55,624 bases of DNA, taken from Hyphomicrobiales bacterium (GTDB taxonomy: Bacteria; Pseudomonadota; Alphaproteobacteria; Rhizobiales; Beijerinckiaceae). A program made the translations under genes and the position numbers. Positions 24,943-36,243 of the stretch are shown in pieces; the stretch's first letter is position 1, and the number at the start of each line of letters is the position of its first letter. Below the pieces are notes generated by a model that ran no database searches, was not told the origin of the DNA, and saw only the letters and a program-made list of their open reading frames with translations. The stretch is taken from NCBI GenBank assembly GCA_027484655.1, contig JAIXSM010000067.1, positions 1-55,624 of the forward strand, given 5' to 3'.

Positions 24943-27210
24943 ATGATGCCCACGCGCGGCGCGCTCGGCGGACCCCGCCTTCTGCTGCGCCGGCTCCGCG
25001 AACTCATGGCGGAGCCGGTGAACGCGCAGGCGCGCCTCGACCGCATCGTGGTGCAGGTCGCCTCCAACATGGTGGCCGAGGTCTGCTCGGTCTACGTCCT
25101 GCGGGCTGACCAGCGGCTCGAGCTGTTCGCCACCGAGGGCCTGAAGCGGGAAGCCGTCCACATCACCACCATGCGGGTGGATGAAGGCCTCGTCGGCCTC
25201 ATCGCCAAGACGGCCGAGCCGCTGGCGCTGACCGAGGCCCAGGCGCATCCCTCGTTCTCCTACCGCCCGGAAACAGGCGAAGAAATCTACCATTCCTTCC
25301 TCGGCGTGCCGATCCTGCGCGGCGGCAACACGCTCGGCGTCCTTGTCGTGCAAAACAGGGTGAAGCGCGCCTACTCCGAGGAAGAGGTCGAGGTTCTCGA
25401 AACCATCGCCATGCTGCTTGCCGAGATGATCGCATCCGGCGAGTTGCAGTCCATCGTGCGTCCGGGCGCGGACATCAACCTGCGCCGCCACGTGGCGCTC
25501 AAGGGCTCGCCGATCAACGACGGCGTGGGGCTTGGCCACGCAGTGATGCACGAGCCGCGCATCGTCGTCACGCAGATCGTCGCCGAGGACACCACCAAGG
25601 AGCTTGAGCGCCTCGACGCGTCCCTTCAGGCGATGCGCGCGAACATCGACGAACTGCTCGACAACAACGGCTCCGCCGGCGAGAGCCGCGAGGTGCTGGA
25701 GGCGTTCCGCGTCTTCGCCAATGATCGCGGCTGGCTGCGCCGCCTGCGCGAGGCGGTCTCCACCGGCATCACGGCGGAAGCCGCGGTCGAGCGCGTCCAG
25801 AACGACGCCCGCGCCCGCCTGCAGCGGCAGACTGATCCCTATATGCGCGAGCGTCTGCACGACCTCGACGACCTGGCCAACCGCCTCCTGCACCAGCTCA
25901 CCGGCCAGTCGCTTGTCGCCGCGCCTGAAAGCATCCCGGAGAATGCGATTCTCGTGGCGCGCAGCATGGGGCCTGCGGCGCTGCTTGAGTACGACCGCAA
26001 GAAGCTGCGCGGCCTCGTGCTGGAGGACGCGGGCGGCGCCAGCCACGTGGCCATTGTCGCCCGCGCGCTGGGCATCCCCACGGTGGGGGACGTGGACAAC
26101 GTCACCAACCTGCTGGAGCAGGGCGACGCCATCATCGTCGACGGATCGAGCGGCGAGGTGCATCTGCGCCCGCAGCCCAACGTGGAGGCGGCCTACCGGG
26201 AGAAGGCGCGTCTGCGCGCCCGCCGGCAAGAGCAGTATCACCGCCTGCGCAACGTGCCCGCGGTCACCCTCGACGGCGTTGAAATCAACCTGATGATGAA
26301 CGCAGGCCTGATGGTGGACCTGCAGCATCTGGAAGAAGCGGGCGTGCGGCAGATCGGGCTGTTCCGCACCGAACTGCAGTTCATGATGGCGTCGCGCTTC
26401 CCCAAGCTCGAGCAGCAGCAGGCCTTCTACCGGCAGGTGTTGGAGGCGGCGCCCGGCGGCGTGACCTTCCGCACGCTGGACATCGGCGGGGACAAGATCC
26501 TCCCCTACATGGCGACCTACGAGGAGGAGAACCCGGCGCTGGGGTGGCGGGCGATCCGTATCGGCCTCGACAGGCCAGGCCTGCTTCGCCTTCAGTTACG
26601 GGCGCTGCTGCGCGCAGCCGAAGGGCGCGAACTGCGCATTCTTTTTCCCATGGTGACCATGGTCAGCGAGTTTGATGAGGCGAAAGCCATCGTCGAACGC
26701 GAGCTTGCGCACCTGCGCCGCCACAACCACGGCGCCCCCGACAGCCTCAAGCTCGGCGTGATGATGGAGGTGCCGTCCCTGCTGTGGCAGCTCGATGAAC
26801 TGCTGGAGCGCGTGGACTTCCTGTCGGTCGGCTCGAACGATCTGGTGCAGTATCTGACCGCAGCCGATCGCGACAACCGGCGCGTCGCCAACCGCTTTGA
26901 CGTGCTCTCAGCCCCGGTGCTGCGCGCCCTTCGTCACGTCGCCGTCAAGGGCCAGGAGGCCGGCAAGCCCGTCACGCTGTGCGGGGAAATTGGCGGGCGC
27001 CCGCTTGAGGCGCTCACACTCGTCGCGATTGGGTACAAAGCGCTGTCGATGTCGGCCACCAGCATTGGCCCCGTGAAGGCCGCCCTGCTGGCTGCAGACG
27101 CAGGCGAATTCGCCGACTTCACGGCGAAGCTGCTCGACGGACGCGACGGCGCCCCCAGCCTGCGGGAGCGGCTGCGCGCCTTCGCCGACGCCAGGGGCGT
27201 GCCGTTGTAG
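24943..27210 (+). CDS. ptsP: Phosphoenolpyruvate-protein phosphotransferase PtsP (EI-Ntr)
   Basis: 755 residues from the ATG at 24943; a TTG at 24916 would add nine residues. An N-terminal GAF domain (about 20-170) precedes the enzyme I fold. The phosphorylated histidine lies in [18 protein letters not shown] (His368). The PEP-binding TIM barrel shows [29 protein letters not shown] and [10 protein letters not shown]. PtsP starts the nitrogen-related phosphotransferase chain to NPr and EIIA-Ntr, which regulates rather than transports. It follows lysC by 170 bases and precedes prfA by 49. Confidence 0.95.
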   Translation: MMPTRGALGGPRLLLRRLRELMAEPVNAQARLDRIVVQVASNMVAEVCSVYVLRADQRLELFATEGLKREAVHITTMRVDEGLVGLIAKTAEPLALTEAQAHPSFSYRPETGEEIYHSFLGVPILRGGNTLGVLVVQNRVKRAYSEEEVEVLETIAMLLAEMIASGELQSIVRPGADINLRRHVALKGSPINDGVGLGHAVMHEPRIVVTQIVAEDTTKELERLDASLQAMRANIDELLDNNGSAGESREVLEAFRVFANDRGWLRRLREAVSTGITAEAAVERVQNDARARLQRQTDPYMRERLHDLDDLANRLLHQLTGQSLVAAPESIPENAILVARSMGPAALLEYDRKKLRGLVLEDAGGASHVAIVARALGIPTVGDVDNVTNLLEQGDAIIVDGSSGEVHLRPQPNVEAAYREKARLRARRQEQYHRLRNVPAVTLDGVEINLMMNAGLMVDLQHLEEAGVRQIGLFRTELQFMMASRFPKLEQQQAFYRQVLEAAPGGVTFRTLDIGGDKILPYMATYEEENPALGWRAIRIGLDRPGLLRLQLRALLRAAEGRELRILFPMVTMVSEFDEAKAIVERELAHLRRHNHGAPDSLKLGVMMEVPSLLWQLDELLERVDFLSVGSNDLVQYLTAADRDNRRVANRFDVLSAPVLRALRHVAVKGQEAGKPVTLCGEIGGRPLEALTLVAIGYKALSMSATSIGPVKAALLAADAGEFADFTAKLLDGRDGAPSLRERLRAFADARGVPL

Positions 27211-27259
27211 CGGACGACGCAACCCCGTCGCCCTGCCCGCCCGCAACGAGACCTTGCCC

Positions 27260-28333
27260 ATGCTGCCTCAGGAAAAGCTCGATCTGATCATCCGCCGCCG
27301 GGACGAGGTGGCGGCAAAACTCGCCGCCGGCGCGAACGGCGCCGAATTCGGCGGGCTGTCGCGCGAACTATCGGAAATCGAGCCGGTGGCCGCCTCCATC
27401 GCCGCCTGGCGGCAGGCGGTCGCTGATCTGGAGGGCGCTCGCGCCCTGCTGGCGGACCCCGCCAGCGACCGGGAAATGCGTGAGCTTGCGCAAACCGAGA
27501 TCGAGGACACGCAAGCGCGCATTGAGGAGCTTGAACGGGCGATCAGCCTGGCCCTCCTGCCCAAGGACGCCGCCGACGAGGGCGGCGCCATTCTGGAAGT
27601 GCGCGCGGGCACGGGTGGCGACGAGGCGGCGCTGTTCGCCGGCGACCTGTTCCGCATGTATGCGCGCTACGCCGAGCAGAAGGGCTGGAGCGTCGAAATC
27701 CTGTCCACGAGCGAGGGGACGGCCGGCGGGTACAAGGAAATCATCGCCTCGATCAATGGGCGGGGCGTGTTCGCACGGCTGAAGTTCGAATCGGGCGTGC
27801 ATCGCGTCCAGCGGGTGCCGGCCACAGAGACGCAGGGACGCATCCACACGTCCGCCGCAACCGTCGCGGTGCTGCCCGAAGCGCAAGACGTGGACATCGA
27901 CATCAACGAAGCGGACCTGCGCATCGAGACCATGCGCGCGCAGGGAGCCGGCGGGCAGCACGTCAACAAGACCGAGTCGGCGATCCGCATCACCCACGTG
28001 CCGACCGGTTTCATGGTGATGGTTCAGGAGGAGCGCTCGCAGCACAAGAACCGGGCGCGGGCCATGTCGCTTTTGCGCTCACGCCTTTACGACGAGCAGC
28101 GGCGCAAGCTCGACAGCGAGCGCGCCGCCGACCGCAAGTCGCAAGTGGGCTCAGGCGACCGCTCGGAGCGCATCCGCACGTACAATTTTCCGCAAGGGCG
28201 CGTCACGGATCATCGCATCAACCTGACGCTCTACAAGCTCGATCAGGTCATAACCGGCGAGGCGCTCGACGACGTGATCGAGCCGCTCATCACCCAGCAT
28301 CAGGCGGATCTTCTGGCCGCGAGCGGGGGGTGA
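27260..28333 (+). CDS. prfA: Peptide chain release factor 1
   Basis: 357 residues from the ATG at 27260. The stop-codon-reading tripeptide PAT is present in [14 protein letters not shown] (187-189), identifying RF1 (UAA/UAG) rather than RF2. The GGQ motif is at 231-233 in [18 protein letters not shown], where the glutamine is normally methylated by PrmC. The usual downstream prmC is absent: a small YbjQ-like gene on the opposite strand converges on it instead. Confidence 0.97.
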   Translation: MLPQEKLDLIIRRRDEVAAKLAAGANGAEFGGLSRELSEIEPVAASIAAWRQAVADLEGARALLADPASDREMRELAQTEIEDTQARIEELERAISLALLPKDAADEGGAILEVRAGTGGDEAALFAGDLFRMYARYAEQKGWSVEILSTSEGTAGGYKEIIASINGRGVFARLKFESGVHRVQRVPATETQGRIHTSAATVAVLPEAQDVDIDINEADLRIETMRAQGAGGQHVNKTESAIRITHVPTGFMVMVQEERSQHKNRARAMSLLRSRLYDEQRRKLDSERAADRKSQVGSGDRSERIRTYNFPQGRVTDHRINLTLYKLDQVITGEALDDVIEPLITQHQADLLAASGG

Positions 28334-28350
28334 ACGCTCCCCGGGCGGGA

Positions 28351-28623
28351 TTATCCCCGCGCGAGCTTCACCGCCACGCCGACAGCGTTCACACGCTCCA
28401 GCGGCACAGGGGCGAGTTCGCCGGCCTGCACAGCGTCGATCTCGAAATCGAGACCGACGATGGCGTCGGCCTCAAACTCCAGCGCGAGCGCCTTCAGCTT
28501 CTCCAGCGCGGCCATGCGCTGCTGCTCTGTGGACTGACCACGCCATTCCGACGCCGCCGAGATACGGCCGATTTCCGTGACGATGCGGGCTTCTTCAAAC
28601 TGACGGTTGGCGGTGACGCGCAC
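28351..28623 (-). CDS. Small YbjQ/heavy-metal-binding-domain-like protein
   Basis: 90 residues if started at the GTG at 28623, with GGAG ten bases upstream. The pattern SEWRGQSTEQQRMAALEKL, then ALEFEADAIVGLDFEID and a final NAVGVAVKLARG, resembles the YbjQ/UPF0145 fold, a small protein that forms pentamers and was named for putative metal binding. Function unknown. The open frame runs upstream to 28692 with Arg-rich residues that do not look conserved. It converges on prfA with 17 bases between them and lies upstream of no obvious partner. Confidence 0.6.
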   Translation of the reverse strand: MRVTANRQFEEARIVTEIGRISAASEWRGQSTEQQRMAALEKLKALALEFEADAIVGLDFEIDAVQAGELAPVPLERVNAVGVAVKLARG

Positions 28624-28794
28624 GTTATGAACACTCCGGTTGAGCGTCCACTGCGGACGCTGACCGGACCCTCGCCTGCGCTGACGGCGCAAAAACGGCC
28701 GATGCGAAGCAAATATGGTCTGGCTTCAGGCAAAATCGCGGCGAAACGCTAACCGCCGGTTAACGCGCGCCGCCGGCCCACACGCCTTTCCCCG

Positions 28795-30387
28795 TCAGTG
28801 CCGGAAATGACGATGCCCTGTCATCACCATGGCGAGGCCGGCGTCGTTGGCGGCCTTGATAACCTCGTCGTCGCGCATGGAGCCGCCGGGCTGGATGATG
28901 GCCGTAGCGCCGGCTTCCGCCGCCGCCAGCAAGCCGTCGGCGAAGGGGAAGAACGCGTCGGAGGCCACCACCGATCCCTTCGCGAGGCTTTCGGGCAGGC
29001 CGGCGGCCTTGGCGGCTTCGGCAGCCTTCCACGCGGCGATGCGCGAGGAATCGACGCGGCTCATCTGCCCCGCGCCAACGCCCACGGTGGCGCCATCCTT
29101 CACGTACACGATGGCGTTCGATTTCACGTGCTTGCAGACGCGGAACGCGAACTTCAGGTCAGCGAGCTCCTGAGCGGTGGGAGCACGCTGCGTCACCACC
29201 TTCAGCTCCATGTCGTCCACGACCGCGTTGTCGCGGCCCTGCACGAGCAAACCGCCTGCGACGGTGCGCACGGAAAGACCCTTCGCGCGGGGATCGGGCA
29301 GGCCGCCGGTGAGGAGGAGCCGCAGGTTTTTCTTCGCGCCGACGATGGCGATCGCTTCGTCATCCGCATCCGGGGCGATGATGACCTCCGTGAAGATCTT
29401 CACGATCTCGCGGGCGGCCTGCACATCGAGGCGGCGGTTGAGCGCGACGATGCCGCCAAAGGCGGACACCGGATCGCAGCGCAGCGCGCGCGCGTAAGCC
29501 TCAGCCAGCGACGCGCCTTCGGCCACGCCGCACGGGTTCGCGTGCTTGATGATGGCGACAGCCGCGGTACGCGCGGGATCAAACTCCGCCACGCACTCGA
29601 AGGCGGCGTCCGTGTCGTTGACGTTGTTGTAGGAGAGCGCCTTGCCCTGCACCTGCCGCGCAGTCGAGACGCCGAAACGCTGCTCGGGCGTGCGGTAGAA
29701 GCCGGCGCTCTGGTGCGGGTTCTCGCCGTAGCGCATGGTCTCGGCCAGCGCGCCGCCAACGGCGCGGTAAGCGGGCGAGGTCTCGCCGAGCTGATCGGCC
29801 ATCCAGTTTGAGATGGCGGCGTCGTAGGCCGCGGTGCGCGCGTAGGCCTTCTGCGCGAGGCGCTTGCGGGTGGCGAGGTCGAGCGCGCCGTTGTTGGCAG
29901 CAAGCCCTTCGAGGACAAGCGCGTAGTCGGCCACGTCAACCACCACCGCCACGTCGGCGTGGTTCTTGGACGCCGCGCGGATCATCGCCGGGCCGCCGAT
30001 GTCGATGTTCTCGATGCAATCGTCGTAATCGGCGCCCTTCGCGACGGTCGCCTCGAACGGATAGAGGTTGACCACGAGCAGATCGATGGGCGCGATGTTG
30101 TGGGCGAGCAACGCGGCCTCGTGCTCGGGGTTCTCACGAATGGCGAGCAGGCCGCCATGGACAGCCGGGTGCAGCGTCTTCACGCGCCCGTCCATCATCT
30201 CCGGAAATCCCGTCACGTCGGAGACATCGCGCACCGGCAAACCGGCGTCGGCGATGGCCTTGCGGGTGCCTCCCGTCGAGATCAGCTCCACCCCGCGAGC
30301 GGAAAGCGCCCGGGCGAAGTCAATGAGGCCGGTCTTGTCGGAAACGGAAAGGAGCGCGCGCGAGACGCGGCGATGGTCCACTGGCAT
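28795..30387 (-). CDS. purH: Bifunctional AICAR transformylase / IMP cyclohydrolase
   Basis: 530 residues from the ATG at 30387. The N-terminal IMP cyclohydrolase part shows [16 protein letters not shown] and the [10 protein letters not shown] and [13 protein letters not shown] motifs. The C-terminal transformylase part has the catalytic KHANPCGVA motif and [10 protein letters not shown]. It performs the last two steps of de novo purine synthesis: formylation of AICAR by 10-formyl-THF, then ring closure to IMP. It is the last gene of the rsmB / heparinase / purH set on this strand, a conserved Hyphomicrobiales order. A long antisense open frame here is a coding shadow. Confidence 0.97.
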   Translation of the reverse strand: MPVDHRRVSRALLSVSDKTGLIDFARALSARGVELISTGGTRKAIADAGLPVRDVSDVTGFPEMMDGRVKTLHPAVHGGLLAIRENPEHEAALLAHNIAPIDLLVVNLYPFEATVAKGADYDDCIENIDIGGPAMIRAASKNHADVAVVVDVADYALVLEGLAANNGALDLATRKRLAQKAYARTAAYDAAISNWMADQLGETSPAYRAVGGALAETMRYGENPHQSAGFYRTPEQRFGVSTARQVQGKALSYNNVNDTDAAFECVAEFDPARTAAVAIIKHANPCGVAEGASLAEAYARALRCDPVSAFGGIVALNRRLDVQAAREIVKIFTEVIIAPDADDEAIAIVGAKKNLRLLLTGGLPDPRAKGLSVRTVAGGLLVQGRDNAVVDDMELKVVTQRAPTAQELADLKFAFRVCKHVKSNAIVYVKDGATVGVGAGQMSRVDSSRIAAWKAAEAAKAAGLPESLAKGSVVASDAFFPFADGLLAAAEAGATAIIQPGGSMRDDEVIKAANDAGLAMVMTGHRHFRH

Positions 30388-30449
30388 GGCTGAAGCTCGT
30401 GTGATGGGCGTGGGGGCGCGATTAGCACGCTGAAGACGCAGGGGGAAGC

Positions 30450-32144
30450 TTACCCCCGCATAAAGACCCAGTTGACCTCTGGGTTGGACATCGTGGCGCC
30501 GCGGACCACGAGTTGCTGGCAGGCGCGGATGCGCTCGGGCGCCGCAAAGTACGCGCTTTCCTCGATCTCGACCCCAGCGCCGCCGGCATGGAAGGTCCAC
30601 TGTTCGCCCGAGGGCGTCACGATCAGCGCGCCAAGGCCATTCTCCACGCGCCCGGCCTTGACGCCGGGATGAAGGTGGAAACGGATCACGTAGGGCTCAT
30701 CCGCGCGGGAGATGGGCGCGCCTGCAGGCACCAGGCGGTCGCGCCCTTCAACCCGGCGGCCGTCCGCAAGGACGAACACCCGCCGCGCGTGGACGACGCC
30801 GAAGCGGCTCACATACCCGTCGTGGGCCGCTTCCGCGGAGGAGCCATCCTCGTCGTCGATGCGCATCACCTTGATTGGCGAGGGCCCAATGACGATCTGC
30901 CCCGCAACCCAGTCGCGGCCGCCGTGCTCGTAGGGAATGCGCGCAGACGACGCGTCGGCCACCGCAAGCGTCGAGTGAGCCGCCGTCAGGCGGGCCGCCT
31001 CGCGCAAGGCGCCCCCCTGGGACGGCGCGCCGCAGTTCACGACGATCCGCTCGCCCCGGCCCGAGAACTCGAACGACAGGGCGCCAGCATGCGCCTCCTG
31101 CGAGAAATCCGGCGGCGGAGACGCCCCGGTGTCCAGGATGAGGACAAGATCCCCCCCCTCCAGGCGCTGGTAGCCGGAGAAGGGAGCGTTCAGGGTCGCG
31201 CTTGAACGGGCGTCATCATAGGCGAGGACCGTGGCGAGCATGTCCGCCTCCGACAACCCCATCCCGTTGAAGAGCGCCAGCGAGGAATCCGGATGCCGCA
31301 ACATGCGCACCATCGGAATCATGCGGTCGATTGCGTTCACCAGCGCTTCTGGCGGCGGGATATTGCGCGCTGTGTAAGCCTGCCGCAGCGGCAAAGCATC
31401 GAGCAGCAACTCCACAATCGTGCGCGGATTGCGTCCGACGTGACCGCCATCGGCCAGAATCTGCCGCGAAAACTCTTCGGCCATCCATCGCGTCGCGCGC
31501 GTGCGCAAGGCGGTGTAGCCGTCCGAACAAAGCGTCGCCTGCGCGAGCGCGATCGCCACCATCAGGCGCCGCTCCCCAACAAGACCGCCGCGCAGTTCGG
31601 TGCGCAGAAAAGTGATGTGTCTCCCGAACGAACGGATGAAAAGCCGGTAGAACTCCGCGTCCGCGCCTTCAAGCAGCAAGGGCGACTGGCTCACCCATGA
31701 CATGATGCGCCGCGCCGCGACCTCTGGGCGCCACGCGGGTGTCCGGGCGGGACGTGGATGCAGGAGCATGAACTCACGCACAAGGGCGCGAGCGTTTTCA
31801 CGGGACAGCTCGGTATGGCTCGCGCGCAGGTGGCGCAACCATCCGAACCCCAGCAGACCCGCCTCCCAGTCGTCGCTCGGCGGGACGATGGCGAACGGCG
31901 ACGAGCCGCGCGCATCGACAATGCGCGAACCGAAGGCGAAATACCCGGCGTAGATGTCATCCGCGATTGTCGGGTCGCTCGTGCGAATATCCTGCGGCGC
32001 GATCACGAGACGCTCCGGCCCCGGCCCGCCCATCTGTCCCAGGAGGTGCAAAGGCTCGCGAAGGATCCTGCGACCCTCGCGGAGCTTCAGTCGCGCCGCA
32101 TGGCGTGCCATACGCAGACGTTCAGCGACGGTGCGCCGGGTCAA
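30450..32144 (-). CDS. Heparinase II/III family protein
   Basis: 564 residues. The first half is an alpha-helical toroid-like domain ([19 protein letters not shown] split over about 98-117, then [21 protein letters not shown] near 225-245). The second half is the beta-sandwich heparinase II/III domain ([41 protein letters not shown]). Family members are polysaccharide lyases; in Rhizobiales this conserved purH-linked member has no proven substrate. The start is probably TTG at 32144, downstream of GGAGGCC; ATG at 32111 is an alternative. It lies between rsmB and purH. Confidence 0.9.
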   Translation of the reverse strand: MTRRTVAERLRMARHAARLKLREGRRILREPLHLLGQMGGPGPERLVIAPQDIRTSDPTIADDIYAGYFAFGSRIVDARGSSPFAIVPPSDDWEAGLLGFGWLRHLRASHTELSRENARALVREFMLLHPRPARTPAWRPEVAARRIMSWVSQSPLLLEGADAEFYRLFIRSFGRHITFLRTELRGGLVGERRLMVAIALAQATLCSDGYTALRTRATRWMAEEFSRQILADGGHVGRNPRTIVELLLDALPLRQAYTARNIPPPEALVNAIDRMIPMVRMLRHPDSSLALFNGMGLSEADMLATVLAYDDARSSATLNAPFSGYQRLEGGDLVLILDTGASPPPDFSQEAHAGALSFEFSGRGERIVVNCGAPSQGGALREAARLTAAHSTLAVADASSARIPYEHGGRDWVAGQIVIGPSPIKVMRIDDEDGSSAEAAHDGYVSRFGVVHARRVFVLADGRRVEGRDRLVPAGAPISRADEPYVIRFHLHPGVKAGRVENGLGALIVTPSGEQWTFHAGGAGVEIEESAYFAAPERIRACQQLVVRGATMSNPEVNWVFMRG

Positions 32145-32230
32145 GGATCAGGCCTCCATGATGCGCCGCCGCACGCAGGGCATCGAGCTTTCAATTGTAT
32201 GGCATTTCGGCTTGGCATCAAAATTCGGCC

Positions 32231-33613
32231 TCACTGCCGTCTGCGCACAAGGCGGCTGGCGAAGAAGCCATCCAGACCCGCAAGACGCGACTCCGCGTTG
32301 GGCAAATGACATGGCAGCGTACGCACGTCTCCGTCGGGGGTGATGAACTCGCTCAGCCCTCCGACTTCAGCGGCCTCCACGGGCGCGCGCTGGATGTCGG
32401 GATTGCGACGCAGCAACGCGGCGACCTGCGCTTCGCCCTCCTCCCGTTCAATGGAGCATGTGCAGTAGACAAGGCGTCCGCCAGGTTTGAGCAGATCACA
32501 CGCGCGATCGAGCATTTTCGCCTGCACCGCGGATAATGCGCCGATGTCCCCGACACGTTTGACCCACGCCACGTCGGGGTGACGGCGGATGGTGCCGGTG
32601 GCCGTGCAGGGGGCGTCAAGAAGGATCGCATCGAACGGCGCGGCTTCGTATGAGAGCGCATCGCCGACGGCGATTTCCACAGGTAATCGCAGGCGCTCGA
32701 AATTTTCCGCCAGCCGCCGCATGCGTTCGGCGGAGCGGTCGAGCGCGATGACGGAGGCGCCTGCGGCCGCAAGTTGAGCCGCCTTACCGCCAGGCGCAGC
32801 GCAAAGATCAGCAATCCGCTCGCCGTGTTGCGCCGCGAGCAAGCGAGCGGGAATGGCGGCGGCGGCGTCCTGCACCCACCACTGCCCGTCCGCATATCCC
32901 TCAAGTTCACTGACCGCCTGCCGCGTCGTGAGGCGCACGGAACCGGTGGGCAGAACAATCCCGCCGAGCTTTTCCGCCCAACCGGCCGCATCGCTGCGCA
33001 CGGTGAGATCGAGCGTGGGCTCATGGCGGTGCATCAGCGCAATGCGCGCCGCGGCCTCTTCCCCCCACGCCTTTTTCCACCGCGCAGCGAGCCACGGCGG
33101 CGTGTCGAGGAAAGGATCCTCAGCGTCCTTTACCTCATCGCGCGCACGAACAAGGTTCCGCAGAACGGCGTTGGCGAGCGCGGCGAAGGGAGCCGAGCGC
33201 TGGTCCGCGCGCACGGCCCGCACGGCGAGATCGACAGCCGCATGATCGGGCACGTCCAGGTAGAGAATCTGCGCTGCGGCGACGAGAAGCGTGGGCTCCA
33301 GGGCGCCGCATTTGCGTGGCAGTCCGCGCTCGAGGAAGCGCGCGAGCGCCGCGCGGATCGTTCCGAGCCGACGCAGGGTGGTGGTGACGATGGAGCGGAT
33401 CAAGGCGCGGTCGCGCGCATCAAAGGCCTGCTGGCGCCCAGCAGCAGCGTCCGCAGCGAAACGCTCCTCCAGTGTGTGCCCGTTGCCAAGGATGTCGGCG
33501 AGGGCGGCGGCCGCAGCCATGCGCACGGCGAGCCCAGGCGGCGGAGGCGGCGGAGGCTCCGCGCGGTCAGCACGACGATTTCGGGCCCCGAAGGGCCGCG
33601 CATTCTGATTCAA
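32231..33613 (-). CDS. rsmB: 16S rRNA (cytosine-C5) methyltransferase RsmB/NOP family
   Basis: 460 residues. An N-terminal NusB-like helical domain covers about 30-170 (RALIRSIVTTTLRRLG, ANAVLRNLVR). The methyltransferase domain has the SAM motif DLCAAPGGKAAQLAAAG, and the two catalytic cysteines in DAPCTATGTIRR and YCTCSIEREE. It methylates cytosine 967 of 16S rRNA in E. coli. The start is TTG at 33613, with GGAG ten bases before it; no ATG precedes the conserved domain. A Pro-rich stretch near residues 20-26 is unusual but lies in the variable N-terminus. Confidence 0.94.
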   Translation of the reverse strand: MNQNARPFGARNRRADRAEPPPPPPPGLAVRMAAAAALADILGNGHTLEERFAADAAAGRQQAFDARDRALIRSIVTTTLRRLGTIRAALARFLERGLPRKCGALEPTLLVAAAQILYLDVPDHAAVDLAVRAVRADQRSAPFAALANAVLRNLVRARDEVKDAEDPFLDTPPWLAARWKKAWGEEAAARIALMHRHEPTLDLTVRSDAAGWAEKLGGIVLPTGSVRLTTRQAVSELEGYADGQWWVQDAAAAIPARLLAAQHGERIADLCAAPGGKAAQLAAAGASVIALDRSAERMRRLAENFERLRLPVEIAVGDALSYEAAPFDAILLDAPCTATGTIRRHPDVAWVKRVGDIGALSAVQAKMLDRACDLLKPGGRLVYCTCSIEREEGEAQVAALLRRNPDIQRAPVEAAEVGGLSEFITPDGDVRTLPCHLPNAESRLAGLDGFFASRLVRRRQ

Positions 33614-33680
33614 GACTTGGCCACTCCAGGTGTGTTCAGGGGGCGAATCGCGTCATCAGCGAAACGCCCTGTGCGCGCGA

Positions 33681-34640
33681 TCAACCCCAGGGACCGCGCG
33701 GCCGACCCCATTTGGAGTTATCACGAACCTCGCCGCCGTTCCACGGCCCCGAAGGACTATCACCATGAAAACCAGAGGCATAGGCCTCGGAGAATGTAGC
33801 CTTGCCGGAGCGCGCGGCGAGATCGTCGAGCGCGGCGATGCGGTTTTCGACATTCGGGTGCGTTGAGAAGAGGTTATCCATCCCCTGCCCGGTGAGCGGG
33901 TTGATGATGAACATATGCGCCATGGCCGCGTTCGCCTCGGCGTTCTGGTTCGGGATCGCCGCCGCGCCGCCGGAAATCTTCGCCAACGCGCCCGCGAGCC
34001 ACACGGGGCTTCCGCAGATCTCGGCGCCCATACGGTCGGCCTCGTACTCCCGCGAGCGGCTGATGGCCATCTGCACCAGCATTGCTGCGAGCGGAGCGAG
34101 CACCATCAACGCCAGCGAGCCGATAACACCCGGTCCGTTGTTGCGATTTCCGAACAGGGCGCCCCACTGGGCGATGGACGAGATCGCGCCGGCGAGCGTG
34201 GCGGTGATCGTCATCGTCAGGGTGTCGCGGTTCTTGATGTGGGCGAGTTCGTGAGCGATCACGCCCGCCAGCTCCTCCCGCGTGAGGATCTGCATCAGCC
34301 CGGTGTTCACGGCGACCGCAGCGTTCTCCGGATTGCGCCCGGTGGCGAAGGCGTTCGGCTGATCCTCGTGAATGATATAGACTCTCGGCATCGGCATCTG
34401 GGCGCGATACGCCAGCTCCGCGACCATCTGCACCAGTTCGGGCGCGCTCGCCGCGTCCACCTCCTGGGCGTTGTTGGCGGACAACGCCATCTTGTCGGAG
34501 TTCCAGTAGGCGTAAAGGTTCGTGACGCCGGCGAAAGCCAGCGCAAGGAGCATCCCGGTCTGGCCGCCAAGCAAGGCGCCGACGGCGACGAACAGGGCGG
34601 TCATGGCGGCCATGAGAATGGCGGTGCGCATGAAATTCAT
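33681..34640 (-). CDS. htpX: Membrane zinc metalloprotease HtpX
   Basis: 319 residues. Two N-terminal transmembrane segments (about 4-40) precede the zinc motif [11 protein letters not shown] (His130, Glu131, His134). A second hydrophobic pair follows around 145-200, then [12 protein letters not shown] supplies the third zinc ligand region. The enzyme degrades misfolded membrane proteins together with FtsH. GAGGAGG precedes the ATG. It is divergent from the SdhAF4-like gene and upstream of rsmB, a conserved order. Confidence 0.95.
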   Translation of the reverse strand: MNFMRTAILMAAMTALFVAVGALLGGQTGMLLALAFAGVTNLYAYWNSDKMALSANNAQEVDAASAPELVQMVAELAYRAQMPMPRVYIIHEDQPNAFATGRNPENAAVAVNTGLMQILTREELAGVIAHELAHIKNRDTLTMTITATLAGAISSIAQWGALFGNRNNGPGVIGSLALMVLAPLAAMLVQMAISRSREYEADRMGAEICGSPVWLAGALAKISGGAAAIPNQNAEANAAMAHMFIINPLTGQGMDNLFSTHPNVENRIAALDDLAARSGKATFSEAYASGFHGDSPSGPWNGGEVRDNSKWGRPRGPWG

Positions 34641-34747
34641 CGAACGAACCTCCTCGGCCGCGCCTGTCGGGGGCGCTGGCGGCAGACTATATGTGGGGTC
34701 GAACCCGGCGGCCGCGCAAGGCGCGACCGCAACGAAGGCGACGAGAG

Positions 34748-34972
34748 ATGAGCCAGCAACCAGATACGACCATCGAAGTTCCCGCCGAGGCCGCGCCCGC
34801 CCCTCGCGTGTTGTCCCCGGCGGCGCAGCGCGCCCTGGCCGAGGCGGAGGAGCGCAGACGGCTGGCGGAAGCGCAGACGGCGCAGGGGCCCCGCGAAATC
34901 GACGGGCGCGGCGGACTGGACCCGGTTCGCTACGGCGACTGGGAGGTGAAGGGCATCACCAGCGACTTCTGA
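34748..34972 (+). CDS. SdhAF4-like DUF1674 protein (succinate dehydrogenase assembly factor 4)
   Basis: 74 residues from the ATG at 34748 (GAGAG upstream). The conserved C-terminus [19 protein letters not shown] is the DUF1674/SdhAF4 signature. In eukaryotes SdhAF4 binds flavinylated SdhA and protects it during assembly; bacterial members are presumed to act in the same way. The N-terminal half is Ala/Glu-rich and probably flexible. It is divergent from htpX (107 bases) and ends four bases from the convergent MFS gene. Confidence 0.85.
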   Translation: MSQQPDTTIEVPAEAAPAPRVLSPAAQRALAEAEERRRLAEAQTAQGPREIDGRGGLDPVRYGDWEVKGITSDF

Positions 34973-34976
34973 CCGA

Positions 34977-36179
34977 TCAGGCCTTGGCCGCCCGATCCCG
35001 CCCATAGGCGACCGTGAGGATGGTCGCCGCAGACGTCGCCACGAGCATCACGGCGAACGCAGGCGCGTACGAGCCCGACCCGTCAAACGCGAGCGCGCCG
35101 ATCCACGCGCCGAGGCCGCCGAACGCATGATGCACCATGGTGATGAGCCCGGTGAGGGCGCCGAGGTGGCGCACGCCGAAGGATTCCCGCACGAACAGGA
35201 CAGTCGGCGGCGCCGTGATGAAGAACGTGAAGCCAAATGACAGGGCGAACACGGCGACCGAAATCGTGTTCGTGTCCACAAGCACGAGACCGAATGCGGC
35301 GATGCGAATGAAGTTGGCGACCAGCGTCGGCCAGACCGGGCCGTACTTGTCGGCCGCAGCGCCAGCCCACAGCACGCCCACGAGCCCGGTGAGCCCCATC
35401 AGGGCCAGCAGATTGCCGGCGACCAGCGCATCAACACCGTTGTCCTGGGCGAAGGCGACCACGTGGGCGCTCACAAAGAAGTCGTTGAAGCCGCACACGC
35501 CATAGACCCCCATGAGGAGCCAGAATGGCTTGGTGCGGGCCGCCTCGCGGATCGACATGCCCTCGGTTGGGCGCACAGCGCTGGCGGATCCAGCCGAGTG
35601 AGAAGGCGCCGCGAGCAGCACGAGCGGGATGACTGCGATGTGCGCCACGCCGATCCAGAAAAAGATCGAGCGCCAGCCAGCCTGCATCAACACCGCCGCC
35701 AGCACGGCGACAATGATGAGTTGCCCCACGCCCATGCCCGACAGCGCAACCGAATTGGCGAGGCCCGTACGGCCGGGGAAGGTGCGCGTCACCATCACCC
35801 CCACGGGGATCGTGGACGCCACGCCATTGCCGATCCCGAACACCACGCCATAAAGCGCGATCGCCTGCCACGGCTCGCGCACGAACGTCATCGCTCCGAT
35901 GCCCACGGCAGCGATGGCGAGACCCGCGCACAGCACAATCCGCAGGCTCATCCGATCAGCCATACGCCCGGCGATGAACATGCACACCGCCGACACGAAC
36001 TGGAACACGCCGACGGCCGCGCCGATATCCCCGCGCGCCCACGACAGCTCCTCGACCATGGGCCGCAGCGTGAGGCCAATGGCCATGCGCGAGCCGCCGC
36101 CGATGAAAAGCACAAGAAACCCGGTGACAAGCACAAGGACGGCGGCGGGAGCTAATCTGGACAAAGTCACATCGGACAC
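34977..36179 (-). CDS. Major facilitator superfamily transporter (monocarboxylate/oxalate-formate-like)
   Basis: 400 residues with about twelve hydrophobic segments and the MFS loop 2-3 motif GRMADRMSLRIV. The pattern SWARGDIGAAVGVFQFVSAV and MGVGQLIIVAVLAA fits the group around oxalate:formate antiporters and monocarboxylate transporters. The transported compound cannot be fixed. The start is GTG at 36179, with no strong ribosome-binding site. It is flanked by the convergent SdhAF4-like gene and the DUF1178 gene on the same strand. Confidence 0.85.
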   Translation of the reverse strand: MSDVTLSRLAPAAVLVLVTGFLVLFIGGGSRMAIGLTLRPMVEELSWARGDIGAAVGVFQFVSAVCMFIAGRMADRMSLRIVLCAGLAIAAVGIGAMTFVREPWQAIALYGVVFGIGNGVASTIPVGVMVTRTFPGRTGLANSVALSGMGVGQLIIVAVLAAVLMQAGWRSIFFWIGVAHIAVIPLVLLAAPSHSAGSASAVRPTEGMSIREAARTKPFWLLMGVYGVCGFNDFFVSAHVVAFAQDNGVDALVAGNLLALMGLTGLVGVLWAGAAADKYGPVWPTLVANFIRIAAFGLVLVDTNTISVAVFALSFGFTFFITAPPTVLFVRESFGVRHLGALTGLITMVHHAFGGLGAWIGALAFDGSGSYAPAFAVMLVATSAATILTVAYGRDRAAKA

Positions 36180-36243
36180 GGGTTAGAGAACACGTCGTCC
36201 CGTGTAGCCGTGTTCGCGGACGGCGCCAAACCCGATCGCGCGC

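Noticed and set aside
24880-26328. 482-codon minus-strand open frame opposite ptsP
   Set aside because: Antisense shadow of ptsP; no start site or domain support.
28798-29811. 337-codon plus-strand open frame opposite purH
   Set aside because: Antisense shadow of purH; no conserved motif.
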